From the NCBI RefSeq assembly GCF_001187505.1, contig NZ_CP012150.1:5614048-5678047 (forward strand): a DNA stretch of 64,000 nucleotides. The letters are read 5' to 3'. Position numbers and translations under genes: made by a program. Below the pieces are notes generated by a model. It was not told the DNA's origin. It searched no databases and saw nothing but the letters and a program-made list of their open reading frames with translations. The DNA is from Mycolicibacterium goodii (GTDB taxonomy: Bacteria; Actinomycetota; Actinomycetes; Mycobacteriales; Mycobacteriaceae). Shown piece by piece: positions 30,733 to 38,991 of this stretch (position 1 is the stretch's first letter; the number at the start of each line of letters is the position of its first letter).

Positions 30733-30738
30733 TACGGT
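30733..30738 (+). promoter_or_regulatory. -10 element of leaderless echA
   Basis: TACGGT, 7 nt before the ATG at 30746. A ribosome binding site is not obvious. Confidence 0.42.
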
Positions 30739-30745
30739 GAGCGGC

Positions 30746-31504
30746 ATGGCTGACACCCCCGTACTGCTCGTCGACACCACCGACCGGGTCCGGACGCTCA
30801 CGCTGAACCGGCCCCGGTCCCGCAATGCGCTGTCGGCGGAACTGCGTGATGTGTTCTTCCGCGCGTTATGCGATGCCCAGGGCGACGACGACGTCGACGT
30901 GGTGATCCTCACCGGCGCCGACCCCGTGTTCTGCGCGGGCCTCGACCTCAAGGAACTCGGCGAGACCACCGAGCTGCCCGACATCTCCCCCAAGTGGCCG
31001 GACATGACCAAACCCGTCATCGGAGCGATCAACGGCGCCGCGGTCACCGGTGGGCTGGAGCTGGCGCTGTACTGCGACATCCTCATCGCCTCCGAGCAGG
31101 CCCGGTTCGCCGACACCCACGCCCGGGTGGGCCTGCTGCCGACATGGGGTCTGTCGGTGCGGTTGCCGCAGAAGGTCGGCGTCGGCCTGGCCCGTCGGAT
31201 GAGCCTCACCGGCGACTACCTGTCGGCCGAAGAGGCGCTGCGTGCCGGTCTGGTCACCGAGGTGGTCGCGCACGATGACCTGCTGCCCGCCGCGCGCCGG
31301 GTGGCCGCGTCGATCGTCGGCAACAACCAGAAGGCCGTGCGGGCGCTGCTGGACTCCTACCACCGCATCGACGCCCTGCAGACCAACGGTGCGCTGTGGG
31401 CCGAGGCCGAATCCGCACGGCAGTGGATGCGTTCGACCACCGGTGACGACATCGCCGCGAGCCGCGCCTCGGTGATCGAACGGGGCCGCTCGCAGGTGCG
31501 CTGA
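30746..31504 (+). CDS. echA16: Enoyl-CoA hydratase/isomerase (EchA16-like)
   Basis: 252 aa crotonase-fold enzyme. CoA and oxyanion motifs FCAGLDLKEL (about 63-72) and NGAAVTGGLELALYCD (about 97-112) are present. The second catalytic Glu of ECH-1 is not seen at its usual place: VGLLPTWGLSVRLP has Leu/Pro/Thr there, so hydratase activity is uncertain. Position before the dinF side of the region matches M. tuberculosis echA16 (Rv2831). ATG 30746 fits the family start; an in-frame start at 30716 is less likely. Confidence 0.88.
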   Translation: MADTPVLLVDTTDRVRTLTLNRPRSRNALSAELRDVFFRALCDAQGDDDVDVVILTGADPVFCAGLDLKELGETTELPDISPKWPDMTKPVIGAINGAAVTGGLELALYCDILIASEQARFADTHARVGLLPTWGLSVRLPQKVGVGLARRMSLTGDYLSAEEALRAGLVTEVVAHDDLLPAARRVAASIVGNNQKAVRALLDSYHRIDALQTNGALWAEAESARQWMRSTTGDDIAASRASVIERGRSQVR

Positions 31505-31546
31505 ACGCCGGATCCCGCGAGACTTTTCACGAGACTTTCCGCGAGA

Positions 31547-31593
31547 CTGTAGTTACCGAGTGCCCCTCTCGCACTTCCGCTCGGTAACTACAG
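31547..31593. terminator. Nested inverted repeat between convergent genes
   Basis: Perfect 14-bp arms CTGTAGTTACCGAG (31547-31560) and its complement (31580-31593) around a 19-nt loop; AGTGC/GCACT (31559-31563 and 31571-31575) can form an alternative inner hairpin. Just upstream, GAGACT occurs three times at 14-16-bp spacing. It lies between the convergent hydratase and isomerase genes and probably terminates both. Confidence 0.65.
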
Positions 31594-31615
31594 GCACGGC
31601 GTATCTCGGCGCTGA

Positions 31616-32449
31616 TCAGCCTGCCGTGAGGGCCGGCGCCACCAGTTCCCGGTAGCGCTGCTTCATGGTGTCGATGACGACTGCCGGATCGGTGGCCCAA
31701 ATGTCCTCGTTGAAGATCTCCACCTCGACGTCGCCGTCGTAACCCGCGGCCTGCACCATCGCCGTGATCGCGCCGAAGTCGACGACACCGTCGCCCATCA
31801 TCCCGCGCGACACCAAGGGATCGGCGGCCATCGGCACCAGCCAGTCGCACACCTGATACGAGCTGATGCGGTGCTGGGCCCCGGCGGTGGCGATGCCGTC
31901 GGCGAGTTCGGGATCCCACCAGACGTGGAAGGTGTCGACGACGACGCCGACCGCCTGCGCCGGGTACGGCGCCGCCAGGGTGAGCGCCTGCCCGAGCGTG
32001 GAGATCACCGCGCGCTCGGCGCAGAACACCGGGTGCAGCGGTTCCAGTGCCAGCCGGACGCCGTGGTCGACGGCATACGGCACGAGCTGCTCGAGCCGCT
32101 GCGCCACCCGTGCGCGTGCGGCGGCGAGGTCGCGGTCCGGGATGCCACCCACCACCAGGACCAGTTCGCGTGTCCCGAGTGTGGCCGCCTCCTCGATCGC
32201 GCGGCGGTTGTCGGCCAGTGCGGCTTCCTCGTCGAACCCGGTGAGGAATCCGCCCCTGCACAGGCTCGACACGCGAAGACCGTTGTCGTGCACCAGCTTC
32301 GCGGCGGTGTCCAGGCCGGCCTCGGCGACCCGGTCGCGCCACAGCCCGATCGCCTCCAGCCCGGCCGCTGCGGTGGCCTCGACGGCCTCGCGCAGGGTCA
32401 GGCGTTTGGTCGTCATGGTGTTCAGCGACAGTCGCCGCTCGGCACTCAT
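31616..32449 (-). CDS. Sugar phosphate isomerase/epimerase-like TIM barrel
   Basis: 277 aa xylose-isomerase-like (AP endonuclease 2 fold) protein. Metal-site segments are LALEPLHP (Glu), VVVDTFHVWWDP (Asp, His), SSYQVCDW (Asp) and VEVEIFNED (Glu), as in IolE/IolI and related sugar isomerases, epimerases or dehydratases. The exact substrate cannot be read. ATG 32449 overlaps the stop of the DUF993 gene in ATGA. Third gene of the LacI-associated operon. Confidence 0.87.
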   Translation of the reverse strand: MSAERRLSLNTMTTKRLTLREAVEATAAAGLEAIGLWRDRVAEAGLDTAAKLVHDNGLRVSSLCRGGFLTGFDEEAALADNRRAIEEAATLGTRELVLVVGGIPDRDLAAARARVAQRLEQLVPYAVDHGVRLALEPLHPVFCAERAVISTLGQALTLAAPYPAQAVGVVVDTFHVWWDPELADGIATAGAQHRISSYQVCDWLVPMAADPLVSRGMMGDGVVDFGAITAMVQAAGYDGDVEVEIFNEDIWATDPAVVIDTMKQRYRELVAPALTAG

Positions 32450-33636
32450 GCGCCCACCCCGTTCAGCTCGAGGAACATCCGCATGCGGTGTGCGGCGCCG
32501 TCGGGGTCGGTGAGCAGGCCCGCCCGGTCGGCGAGCACGAACAACTCGCACAGATGCGACACCGATCGCCCACTCGACAATCCGCCGACCATCGCGAAAC
32601 CGGGTTGCAGACCGTTGAGCCACGCCAGGAACGCAATCCCGGTCTTGTAGTAGTACGTCGGGGTGGCGAAGATGTGCCTGCCCAGCGCGCGGGTGGATTC
32701 GAGGATGTCTCCCGCCTCGGTCGCCTCGCCCGCGTCGAGAGCCTGCAGCGCGGTGGAGGCGGCCGGGTAGATCGCGGCGAAGATGCCCAGCAGCGCATCG
32801 GAATAGCCCTGCTCGTCACCGATGATCAGCTCGGGGTAGTTGAAATCGTCTCCGGTGTAGAGCCGTACACCCGCGGGCAGGGCGCGGCGCAACGCGACCT
32901 CGTGCTCGGCGTCGAGCAGCGAAACCTTCACGCCGTCGACCTTGTCGACGTTGTTCGCGATCAGCTCCAGGAATGTGGTTGTGGCGGCGGTGATCTCGCC
33001 GGATCCCCAGTAGCCGCGCAGCGCCGGGTCGAACATGTCCCCGAGCCAGTGCAGGATCACCGGTTGATCGGTGTGGCCCAGCACCGCGTTGTAGACGCTC
33101 AGGTAATCGGCGGGTGACTGCGCCATGCGCGCCAGGGCACGCGAGGCCATGAGGATCACCTGCGCGCCTGCCTCGCGGACCACGTCGACCTGCTCGCGGT
33201 AGGCGTCGGCGATCACGCTCAGCCCCCGGTCGCCCGACGGGACATCCTCGGGGACAAGCTGATCGGTTCCGGCGCCACACGCGAGCCGGCCGCCAACCGC
33301 CGCGGCCTCGGAACCGCTGCGGCGGATCAGTTCCGCGGCGGCGGCCCAGTCCAGGCCCATGCCCCGCTGTGCGGTGTCCATGGCGTCGGCCACACCGAGC
33401 CCGTAGGACCACAACTCACGCCGGTAGGCCAGGGTGGCGTCCCAGTCGAGATCGGCGGGGGCGCCGGGGGTGTTGTCGGCCAGCGGTCTCGGCACCACGT
33501 GCGCTGCGGCGTAGGCGATCCGCGAGGTGATGGGGCGCTGCGGCCTGCGCCACGGTCCGGGCGGGCCGAGTTCGATGCGACGCATCTCGCCGCCGACCGG
33601 CAGGGACACCACGGCGCCGGTGTGCAACGCGGTCAC
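32446..33636 (-). CDS. DUF993 protein (DapA-like TIM barrel)
   Basis: 396 aa. Segments ITSRIAYAAAHVVPRPLADN, DWDATLAYRRELWSYGLGVADAMDTAQRGMGL and GVKVSLLDAEHEVALRRALP match the DUF993 family, annotated by fold as dihydrodipicolinate-synthase-like. The VKVSLLD lysine would be the Schiff-base candidate of an aldolase. No reaction is established for this family. GTG 33636 overlaps the stop of the dehydrogenase gene in GTGA. Its fixed company with a Gfo/Idh/MocA dehydrogenase and a sugar isomerase suggests carbohydrate catabolism. Confidence 0.85.
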   Translation of the reverse strand: MTALHTGAVVSLPVGGEMRRIELGPPGPWRRPQRPITSRIAYAAAHVVPRPLADNTPGAPADLDWDATLAYRRELWSYGLGVADAMDTAQRGMGLDWAAAAELIRRSGSEAAAVGGRLACGAGTDQLVPEDVPSGDRGLSVIADAYREQVDVVREAGAQVILMASRALARMAQSPADYLSVYNAVLGHTDQPVILHWLGDMFDPALRGYWGSGEITAATTTFLELIANNVDKVDGVKVSLLDAEHEVALRRALPAGVRLYTGDDFNYPELIIGDEQGYSDALLGIFAAIYPAASTALQALDAGEATEAGDILESTRALGRHIFATPTYYYKTGIAFLAWLNGLQPGFAMVGGLSSGRSVSHLCELFVLADRAGLLTDPDGAAHRMRMFLELNGVGA

Positions 33637-34790
33637 AGGACGATCTCCGGCACGTCGAGGCGCCTGCCCTCGGCCGAACTCTGCAGTCCCAGTTCGGCGA
33701 GTTGGACCCCACGGGCCGCCGACAGCAGGTCGTAGCGGTGCGGGCGGCCGGCCAGGACGTCGCGCAGGAACTCCTCCCACTGCAGCTTGAACCCGTTGTC
33801 CAGGTCGGCGTTGTCGGGGACCTCGAGCCACTGGTCGCGGAAGGCTTCGGTGACCGGAAGGTCGGGGTTCCACACCGGTTTGGGAGTGTGGGCGCGGTGT
33901 TGGGCGCGGCAGCGGCGCAGCCCCGCGACCGCCGACCCGTGCGTACCGTCCACCTGGAACTCGACGAGCTCGTCACGGAACACCCGCACCGCCCACGACG
34001 AATTGATCTGGGCGACAATGCCGCCGGCGATCTCGAAGACCCCGTAAACGGCGTCGTCGGCCGTCACCGGGTAGGACCGGTGCTGCTCGTCCCACCGCGT
34101 GGGGATGTGGGTCACGGCCTTGGCGGTGACCGTTTCGACCTTGCCGAGGATGTTCTCCATGACGTAGTTCCAGTGGCAGAACATGTCGACGGTGATGCCG
34201 CCGCCGTCCTCGGCGCGGTAGTTCCAGCTGGGCCGCTGCGCGGGTTGGCCGTCACCTTCGAACACCCAGTAGCCGAATTCGCCACGCATGGACAGGATCC
34301 GGCCGAAGAATCCCTCGTCGACCAGGCGCCGCAGCTTCACCAGTCCCGGCAGGTAGAGCTTGTCGTGGACGACACCCGCGGTGACACCGGCGTTCTGCGC
34401 CATCCGCGCGAGTTCCACGGCCTCGGTGAGAGTTTCGGCGGTGGGCTTCTCGGTGTAGACGTGCTTGCCTGCCTTGATCGCGGCCGTGAGCGCCTCGAAA
34501 CGACGCGAGGTCACCTGCGCGTCGAAGTAGATGTCGACGGTCGGATCGGCGATCACCGACGCGGTGTCGGTGGTCCAGTGCTCGATACCGTGCTCGGCGG
34601 CCAGGTCGGCGAGTTTGTCCGCGTTGCGGCCGACGAGGATGGGCTCGACCGCGACGCGGGTGCCGTCGTCGGCGGTCAGCCCGGTTTCGCGCAGCGGCAG
34701 GATGGAGCGGAGCAAATGCTGGCGGTAGCCCATGCGGCCGGTCACGCCGTTCATGGCGATGCGCAGGGAACGAGTCCTACTGAGGGTCAT
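33633..34790 (-). CDS. Gfo/Idh/MocA-family NAD(P)-dependent dehydrogenase
   Basis: 385 aa. N-terminal Rossmann domain (IAMNGVTGRMGYRQHLLRS, then VGRNADKLADLAAEHGI), the family motif KHVYTEKPTAETLTEAVELA with the catalytic EKP (about 129), and the C-terminal beta-sheet domain (GDGQPAQRPSWNYRAEDGGGITVDMFCHWNYVMENILG, with the His/Asp region of the active site). Such enzymes oxidise or reduce sugars, inositols or glycosides. First gene of the operon; the ATG at 34790 has no strong ribosome binding site. Divergent from lacI across the operator. Confidence 0.9.
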   Translation of the reverse strand: MTLSRTRSLRIAMNGVTGRMGYRQHLLRSILPLRETGLTADDGTRVAVEPILVGRNADKLADLAAEHGIEHWTTDTASVIADPTVDIYFDAQVTSRRFEALTAAIKAGKHVYTEKPTAETLTEAVELARMAQNAGVTAGVVHDKLYLPGLVKLRRLVDEGFFGRILSMRGEFGYWVFEGDGQPAQRPSWNYRAEDGGGITVDMFCHWNYVMENILGKVETVTAKAVTHIPTRWDEQHRSYPVTADDAVYGVFEIAGGIVAQINSSWAVRVFRDELVEFQVDGTHGSAVAGLRRCRAQHRAHTPKPVWNPDLPVTEAFRDQWLEVPDNADLDNGFKLQWEEFLRDVLAGRPHRYDLLSAARGVQLAELGLQSSAEGRRLDVPEIVL

Positions 34791-34891
34791 CGAAGGGTGC
34801 CTTATCTGATCGGCCGGCGGCGCCGGCAAACGCGGTCGATTGACCTGAATCGCCGAACACGCCATTGGGGGGTTCGCGATGTCAGCACTTC

Positions 34892-34905
34892 GGAATGCGC
34901 ATTCC
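34892..34905. promoter_or_regulatory. LacI-type operator 1
   Basis: GGAATGCGCATTCC, a perfect 14-bp palindrome with a central CG-type step, in the divergent spacer between the dehydrogenase operon and lacI. A TAAGCT -10-like hexamer (34910-34915, plus strand) follows it. A one-base variant is upstream of the ABC importer (36097-36110). Confidence 0.7.
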
Positions 34906-34990
34906 ACGGTAAGCTCATGCGGCAGTCCGGTCAACCCGTGCCACCGGCACGGCCCGGTTCGACCTCCACGAAAAGACGGCGGGAGCACAG

Positions 34991-36022
34991 ATGGCAGCGG
35001 TGACACTGCAGGACGTGGCCGCCCGGGCGGGCGTCTCCCAGGCCACGGCATCACGCGTGCTCAACGGCTCCAGCCGGGTCCCCGGCGAGGGTGTCGCCGA
35101 TCGGGTCCGTGCGGCCGCCCGCGAGCTCGGCTATGTGCCGAATGCGCAGGCCCAGGCGCTGGCGCGGGCCTCGACGGGACTGCTTGGGCTCATCGTGCAC
35201 GACATCGCCGATCCGTACTTCTCCTCGATCGCCCGCGGCGTGCAGACCGCCGCGCGCACCGCGCGCAAGCAGATGCTGCTCGCGAGCACCGACCGCGACT
35301 TCGACATCGAGCGCGAGTCCGTCAGCACGTTCATCGCGCACCGCGCCGACGCGATCGTCCTGGCCGGTTCGCGGCAGAGCGGGGATCTGGACCGCGATCT
35401 CGAGACGGAGTTCGGCCGTTACCGCGCGAACGGAGGGCGGGTTGTCGTCATCGGCCAGCCGCTGGCCTTCGGTGGTGCGGTTGAACCCGAAAATCATTTC
35501 GGCGCTGCACAGTTGGCCGATGCGCTGATGGCATCGGGCCACACGCAGTTCGCCGTGATCGGCGGTCCGGGCAACATCCGCACCGCCGTGGACCGGCGCA
35601 ACGGGTTCGTCGAGGCGCTGGGGCGCCGCGGCCTGACTCCCCTGGTGGAGGTCTCGGGTGATTTCACCCGAGACGGCGGCCATTCCGCAGCGCGCCGACT
35701 CGCCGCCGCCCTGCAGCTGCGTCCGGGCGCCCCGGGCGAACCGGTGTGCGCCTTCGCGGTCACCGACGTGATGGCGATCGGCGCGATCGCCGCGTGGCGC
35801 GAGATGGGGCTTTCGGTCCCCGAGGACGTCGGCATCGCCGGGTTCGACGACATCCCGACGCTTCGCGACCACACCCCCGCGTTGACCACGGTGGTCCTGC
35901 CACTGGAGGACATCGGAGCCCGGGCCGTCGAACTCGCCCTCCGCACCGACGCCGACGGGGATGACCTGCGGGAACGCATCGCGGGTCAGGTCGTTCTGCG
36001 CGACAGCACACGGCTGCCGTGA
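34991..36022 (+). CDS. LacI-family transcriptional regulator
   Basis: 343 aa. N-terminal helix-turn-helix (TLQDVAARAGVSQATASRVLNG, about 5-26), hinge helix (NAQAQALARAST) and periplasmic-binding-protein-like effector domain (GLIVHDIADPYFSSIARGV, GVEPENHFG-type loop and GIAGFDDIP). Effector unknown, expected to be a sugar or related ligand. ATG 34991 follows GGGAGCACAG. It sits between the dehydrogenase operon and the importer and is the natural ligand for both GGAA.GCGCATTCC palindromes. Confidence 0.92.
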   Translation: MAAVTLQDVAARAGVSQATASRVLNGSSRVPGEGVADRVRAAARELGYVPNAQAQALARASTGLLGLIVHDIADPYFSSIARGVQTAARTARKQMLLASTDRDFDIERESVSTFIAHRADAIVLAGSRQSGDLDRDLETEFGRYRANGGRVVVIGQPLAFGGAVEPENHFGAAQLADALMASGHTQFAVIGGPGNIRTAVDRRNGFVEALGRRGLTPLVEVSGDFTRDGGHSAARRLAAALQLRPGAPGEPVCAFAVTDVMAIGAIAAWREMGLSVPEDVGIAGFDDIPTLRDHTPALTTVVLPLEDIGARAVELALRTDADGDDLRERIAGQVVLRDSTRLP

Positions 36023-36054
36023 GGGCTTGTCGCCAAGCTTGCGTCACGGCATCG

Positions 36055-36084
36055 TTGACAGTGTGCGCTGAGTCACGCTAGGGT
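36055..36084 (+). promoter_or_regulatory. Promoter of the ABC importer operon
   Basis: TTGACA (36055-36060), 18-bp spacer, TAGGGT (36079-36084): a near-consensus housekeeping sigma factor promoter, rare in its completeness in this window. Transcription start is expected around 36090-36092, directly before operator 2. Confidence 0.65.
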
Positions 36085-36096
36085 CGGAATCGCTTC

Positions 36097-36110
36097 GGAA
36101 AGCGCATTCC
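36097..36110. promoter_or_regulatory. LacI-type operator 2
   Basis: GGAAAGCGCATTCC: same as operator 1 except for one base. It lies just after the expected transcription start of the importer operon, where a bound repressor would block initiation or early elongation. Confidence 0.68.
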
Positions 36111-36155
36111 CAACCGGGTTCACGTCCCGCGACACTGCGACCTTAGGACTCATCC

Positions 36156-37043
36156 ATGGCGGTAACCGCTTCGGCAGGTGTGCGCCCCGACGGGGCCTCG
36201 GCGTCACCCCCGACGCCAGGACCGGCACGCCGAACTCACGCCCTTATCGGAACCAATTCCCTGCAGCGCACAGCATCTGCACTGTGGCGCCCGTTGGCGC
36301 TCGTGGCGGTGCTGCTCGCCGCGTGGTGGGCCGTCACCGAGGCCGAACTCGTGGCGCCCTACATCCTGCCGTCTCCCGCCGAGACGTGGCTGGCCGTTCA
36401 GGACAACGCCGCATACCTCGCCCACAACACCTGGGTGACCACCTGGGAGACCGTGCTCGGCTTCGTCATCGCCGCGATCGTCGGTGAACTCGTCGCCGTC
36501 GTGATGATCTACTCGGCCGGCGTCGAGAAGACCGTCTACCCCCTCATCCTGTTCGCGCAGGTCGTCCCGAAGATCGCGATCGCCCCGCTGTTCATCGTGT
36601 GGCTGGGCTTCGGCCCCTCGCCCAAGATCCTGGTTGCCGTGCTCATGGCGTTCTTCCCCATCGTCATCTCCGGGCTCGCCGGCCTGCGGTCGGTCGACCC
36701 CGAGATCCTCGAGCTCACCTCGACCATGGGCGCCAGCAGGTTCAAGACATTCCTCAAGATCCGGTTCCCGGCGTCGCTGCCGCAGTTGATGTCGGGCCTC
36801 AAGGTGGCCGCGACACTCGCCGTGACCGGTGCCGTGGTCGGTGAATTCGTCGGCGCCAACGAAGGTTTGGGCTACGTCATCCTGCAGGCCAACGGCAACG
36901 TCGACACCGCCATGCTGTTCGCCGCGCTGATCATCATGTCGCTGCTCGGTATCGCCCTGTTCGCGATCATCGAGATCGCCGAGAAGATGCTCATCCCCTG
37001 GCACTCGTCCCGCCGCACCATCAATTCCGCAACGTCCGCCTGA
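36156..37043 (+). CDS. ABC transporter permease (SsuC/TauC/ThiX type)
   Basis: 295 aa, about six membrane helices. A 45-residue cytosolic N-terminus is followed by LVAVLLAAWWAVTEAELV, TVLGFVIAAIVGELVAVVMIY and the cytoplasmic EAA loop ELTSTMGASRFKTFLKIRFPASLPQL (about 188-213) that docks with the ATPase. The class imports sulfonates, taurine, nitrate or thiamine precursors. ATG 36156 follows TTAGGACTCATCC. First gene of the importer operon; single permease, so a homodimer is expected. Confidence 0.9.
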   Translation: MAVTASAGVRPDGASASPPTPGPARRTHALIGTNSLQRTASALWRPLALVAVLLAAWWAVTEAELVAPYILPSPAETWLAVQDNAAYLAHNTWVTTWETVLGFVIAAIVGELVAVVMIYSAGVEKTVYPLILFAQVVPKIAIAPLFIVWLGFGPSPKILVAVLMAFFPIVISGLAGLRSVDPEILELTSTMGASRFKTFLKIRFPASLPQLMSGLKVAATLAVTGAVVGEFVGANEGLGYVILQANGNVDTAMLFAALIIMSLLGIALFAIIEIAEKMLIPWHSSRRTINSATSA

Positions 37044-37075
37044 CCGCCCGTCATCTGGAGCCACAGGAGTCACAT

Positions 37076-38119
37076 ATGATCTCGACCCCACGCCTCGCGA
37101 CCGTCGCGTTGGCATCCGCCGCGATCCTCGCGCTGTCCGGCTGCGGTGGCAGCGGCACCGAGAAAGCCGAAAGCAGTTCCGCCGAAGCCGGTTCGGGCAC
37201 CCAGGCGGCCACCCTCATGCTGAACTGGTACCCGTACGGCGAACACGCCCCCTTCTACTACGGCGTGCAGGAGGGCATCTTCGCCAAGCACGGAATCGAC
37301 CTGACGATCGACGCCGGGCAGGGTTCCACCAAGACCGTGCAGGCCGTCGGGTCCGGACAGGTCGACTTCGGCTGGGCCGACACCCCCGCGGTGCTGACCA
37401 ACATCGACAAGGGTGTGAAGGTCAAGAGCACCGGCGTGTTCCTGCAGACCACGCCGTCGGCCGTGCAGGTGTTCGCCGATTCGGGGATCAACACCCCACA
37501 GGACCTGGTGGGCCGCACCATCGCGGTCTCCGCGGGTGATGCCCCCACCACGACGTTCCCGATCTACCTGGACAAGGTGGGTGTACCCGAAGACCAGGTG
37601 ACCCAGCAGAGCCTCGACGCCGCGGGCAAGATGTCGGCGATGATGTCCGGCCGGGTCGACGGCCTGATCGGCTTCGCGCACGACCAGGGGCCGACCATCG
37701 CCAACAAGAGCGGTCGCGAGGTGCGCTACCTCAAATACTCCGACGCCGGATTGAACTTCTACAGCAACGGCCTGATCGCCAACACCGAGACCATCTCCGA
37801 CAAGCCGGATCTGGTGCAGGCCATGGTCGACGCCACCAGCGAGGCGTACGCCGCGGCCGCCGCCGATCCCGATGCCGCGGTTGCGGCCATGGTGGGCAAG
37901 GACCCGCAGATGCCGCCGCAGGAGGTGCTGCTCGAGCAGTGGAAGCAGACCGTCCCGTTGTTGAGCACACCGGCGACGGCCAACCAGGCGCCCGGTACCA
38001 ACGCCGAGGCGGACTGGACGAACACGATCACCACGCTGACCGACGCCGGGCTGCTCAAGACCGCGAAACCCGCTGCGGAGTACTGGGATTCGTCGTTCAG
38101 CCCGAAGCCGTCCCAGTAA
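37076..38119 (+). CDS. NMT1/THI5-type substrate-binding lipoprotein
   Basis: 347 aa. Signal peptide with lipobox L-S-G-C (Cys at about 22). The mature protein has LMLNWYPYGEHAPFYYGVQEGIF, the start of NMT1/THI5-like binding proteins, then GSGQVDFGWAD, TIAVSAGDAPTTTFP and DGLIGFAHDQG. It delivers its ligand to the neighbouring permease. Family ligands include sulfonates, pyrimidine precursors and riboflavin; the LacI link suggests something sugar-derived here, but that is inference. ATG 37076 follows CAGGAGTCACAT. Confidence 0.9.
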   Translation: MISTPRLATVALASAAILALSGCGGSGTEKAESSSAEAGSGTQAATLMLNWYPYGEHAPFYYGVQEGIFAKHGIDLTIDAGQGSTKTVQAVGSGQVDFGWADTPAVLTNIDKGVKVKSTGVFLQTTPSAVQVFADSGINTPQDLVGRTIAVSAGDAPTTTFPIYLDKVGVPEDQVTQQSLDAAGKMSAMMSGRVDGLIGFAHDQGPTIANKSGREVRYLKYSDAGLNFYSNGLIANTETISDKPDLVQAMVDATSEAYAAAAADPDAAVAAMVGKDPQMPPQEVLLEQWKQTVPLLSTPATANQAPGTNAEADWTNTITTLTDAGLLKTAKPAAEYWDSSFSPKPSQ

Positions 38120-38138
38120 CCGCGGAGCCGATGCGATC

Positions 38139-38960
38139 ATGAACACCTCAACGATCACCGCAACCGGAGGAACCGTGACGGCCGAAGCCGCCGAGGCGAT
38201 CTCCGTCGACGGCCTGACCGTCACGTTCACCTCGAAACGCGCCACCACCACCGCGCTCGACGACATCAACCTGCGCATCGCCGACGGCGAGTTCGTGTCG
38301 ATCGCAGGCCCGTCCGGATGCGGCAAATCGACGCTGCTGAAGGTGATCGCCGGTCTGACCGACGCCACCACGGGGCAGGTGCGCCTGCGCGGCAATCGGG
38401 TTCAGGGCCCGCAGCGCGAGATCGGCTATGTCTTCCAGCGCGCGGCGCTGCTCGAATGGCGGTCGGTGCGAAAGAACATCCTGTTGCAGGCCGAGATGCG
38501 CGGGATGCCGCGCCAGGTCGCGGCGCGACGCTGTGACCATCTCATCGAGATGACCGGGTTGACCGGCTTCGAGAACGCCCTGCCGCACGAGCTGTCGGGC
38601 GGTATGCAGCAACGGGTTTCGCTGTGCCGTGCCCTGCTGCACGAGCCGGGTGTGCTGCTGATGGACGAACCGTTCGGTGCGCTCGACGCCCTCACCCGCG
38701 AGAAGATGAACATCGAACTGCACCGGATCTGGCGCGAGACCGGCACCACGGTGGTGCTGGTGACGCACTCCGTCGCCGAGGCGGTCTACCTGGCCAACCG
38801 CGTGGTGGTGATGAGCCCGCGCCCCGGCCGCATCGTGGAGACGCTCGACGTCGACCTGCCCGCCGAACGCACCTACGCCGAGACGATGGAACATCCGGAG
38901 TTCATCCGGGTCGCCAACCGGGTACGCGATCTGCTCGGCAGCTCGGGCGCCGTCGACTGA
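38139..38960 (+). CDS. ABC transporter ATPase (SsuB/TauB type)
   Basis: 273 aa. Walker A GPSGCGKST (about 58-66), Q-loop FQRAALLEW, signature LSGGMQQR, Walker B VLLMDEPFGALD and the H-loop VTHSVAEAV. The short Q-loop region and MDEPFGALDALTRE motif are typical of nitrate/sulfonate/taurine-type ATPases. Last gene of the LacI-controlled importer operon, 19 bp after the binding protein. A cytosolic N-terminal extension of about 25 residues precedes the ABC domain. Confidence 0.93.
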   Translation: MNTSTITATGGTVTAEAAEAISVDGLTVTFTSKRATTTALDDINLRIADGEFVSIAGPSGCGKSTLLKVIAGLTDATTGQVRLRGNRVQGPQREIGYVFQRAALLEWRSVRKNILLQAEMRGMPRQVAARRCDHLIEMTGLTGFENALPHELSGGMQQRVSLCRALLHEPGVLLMDEPFGALDALTREKMNIELHRIWRETGTTVVLVTHSVAEAVYLANRVVVMSPRPGRIVETLDVDLPAERTYAETMEHPEFIRVANRVRDLLGSSGAVD

Positions 38961-38991
38961 TTTTCTCGACGCCCTGCGGCAAGGTGGGGTC

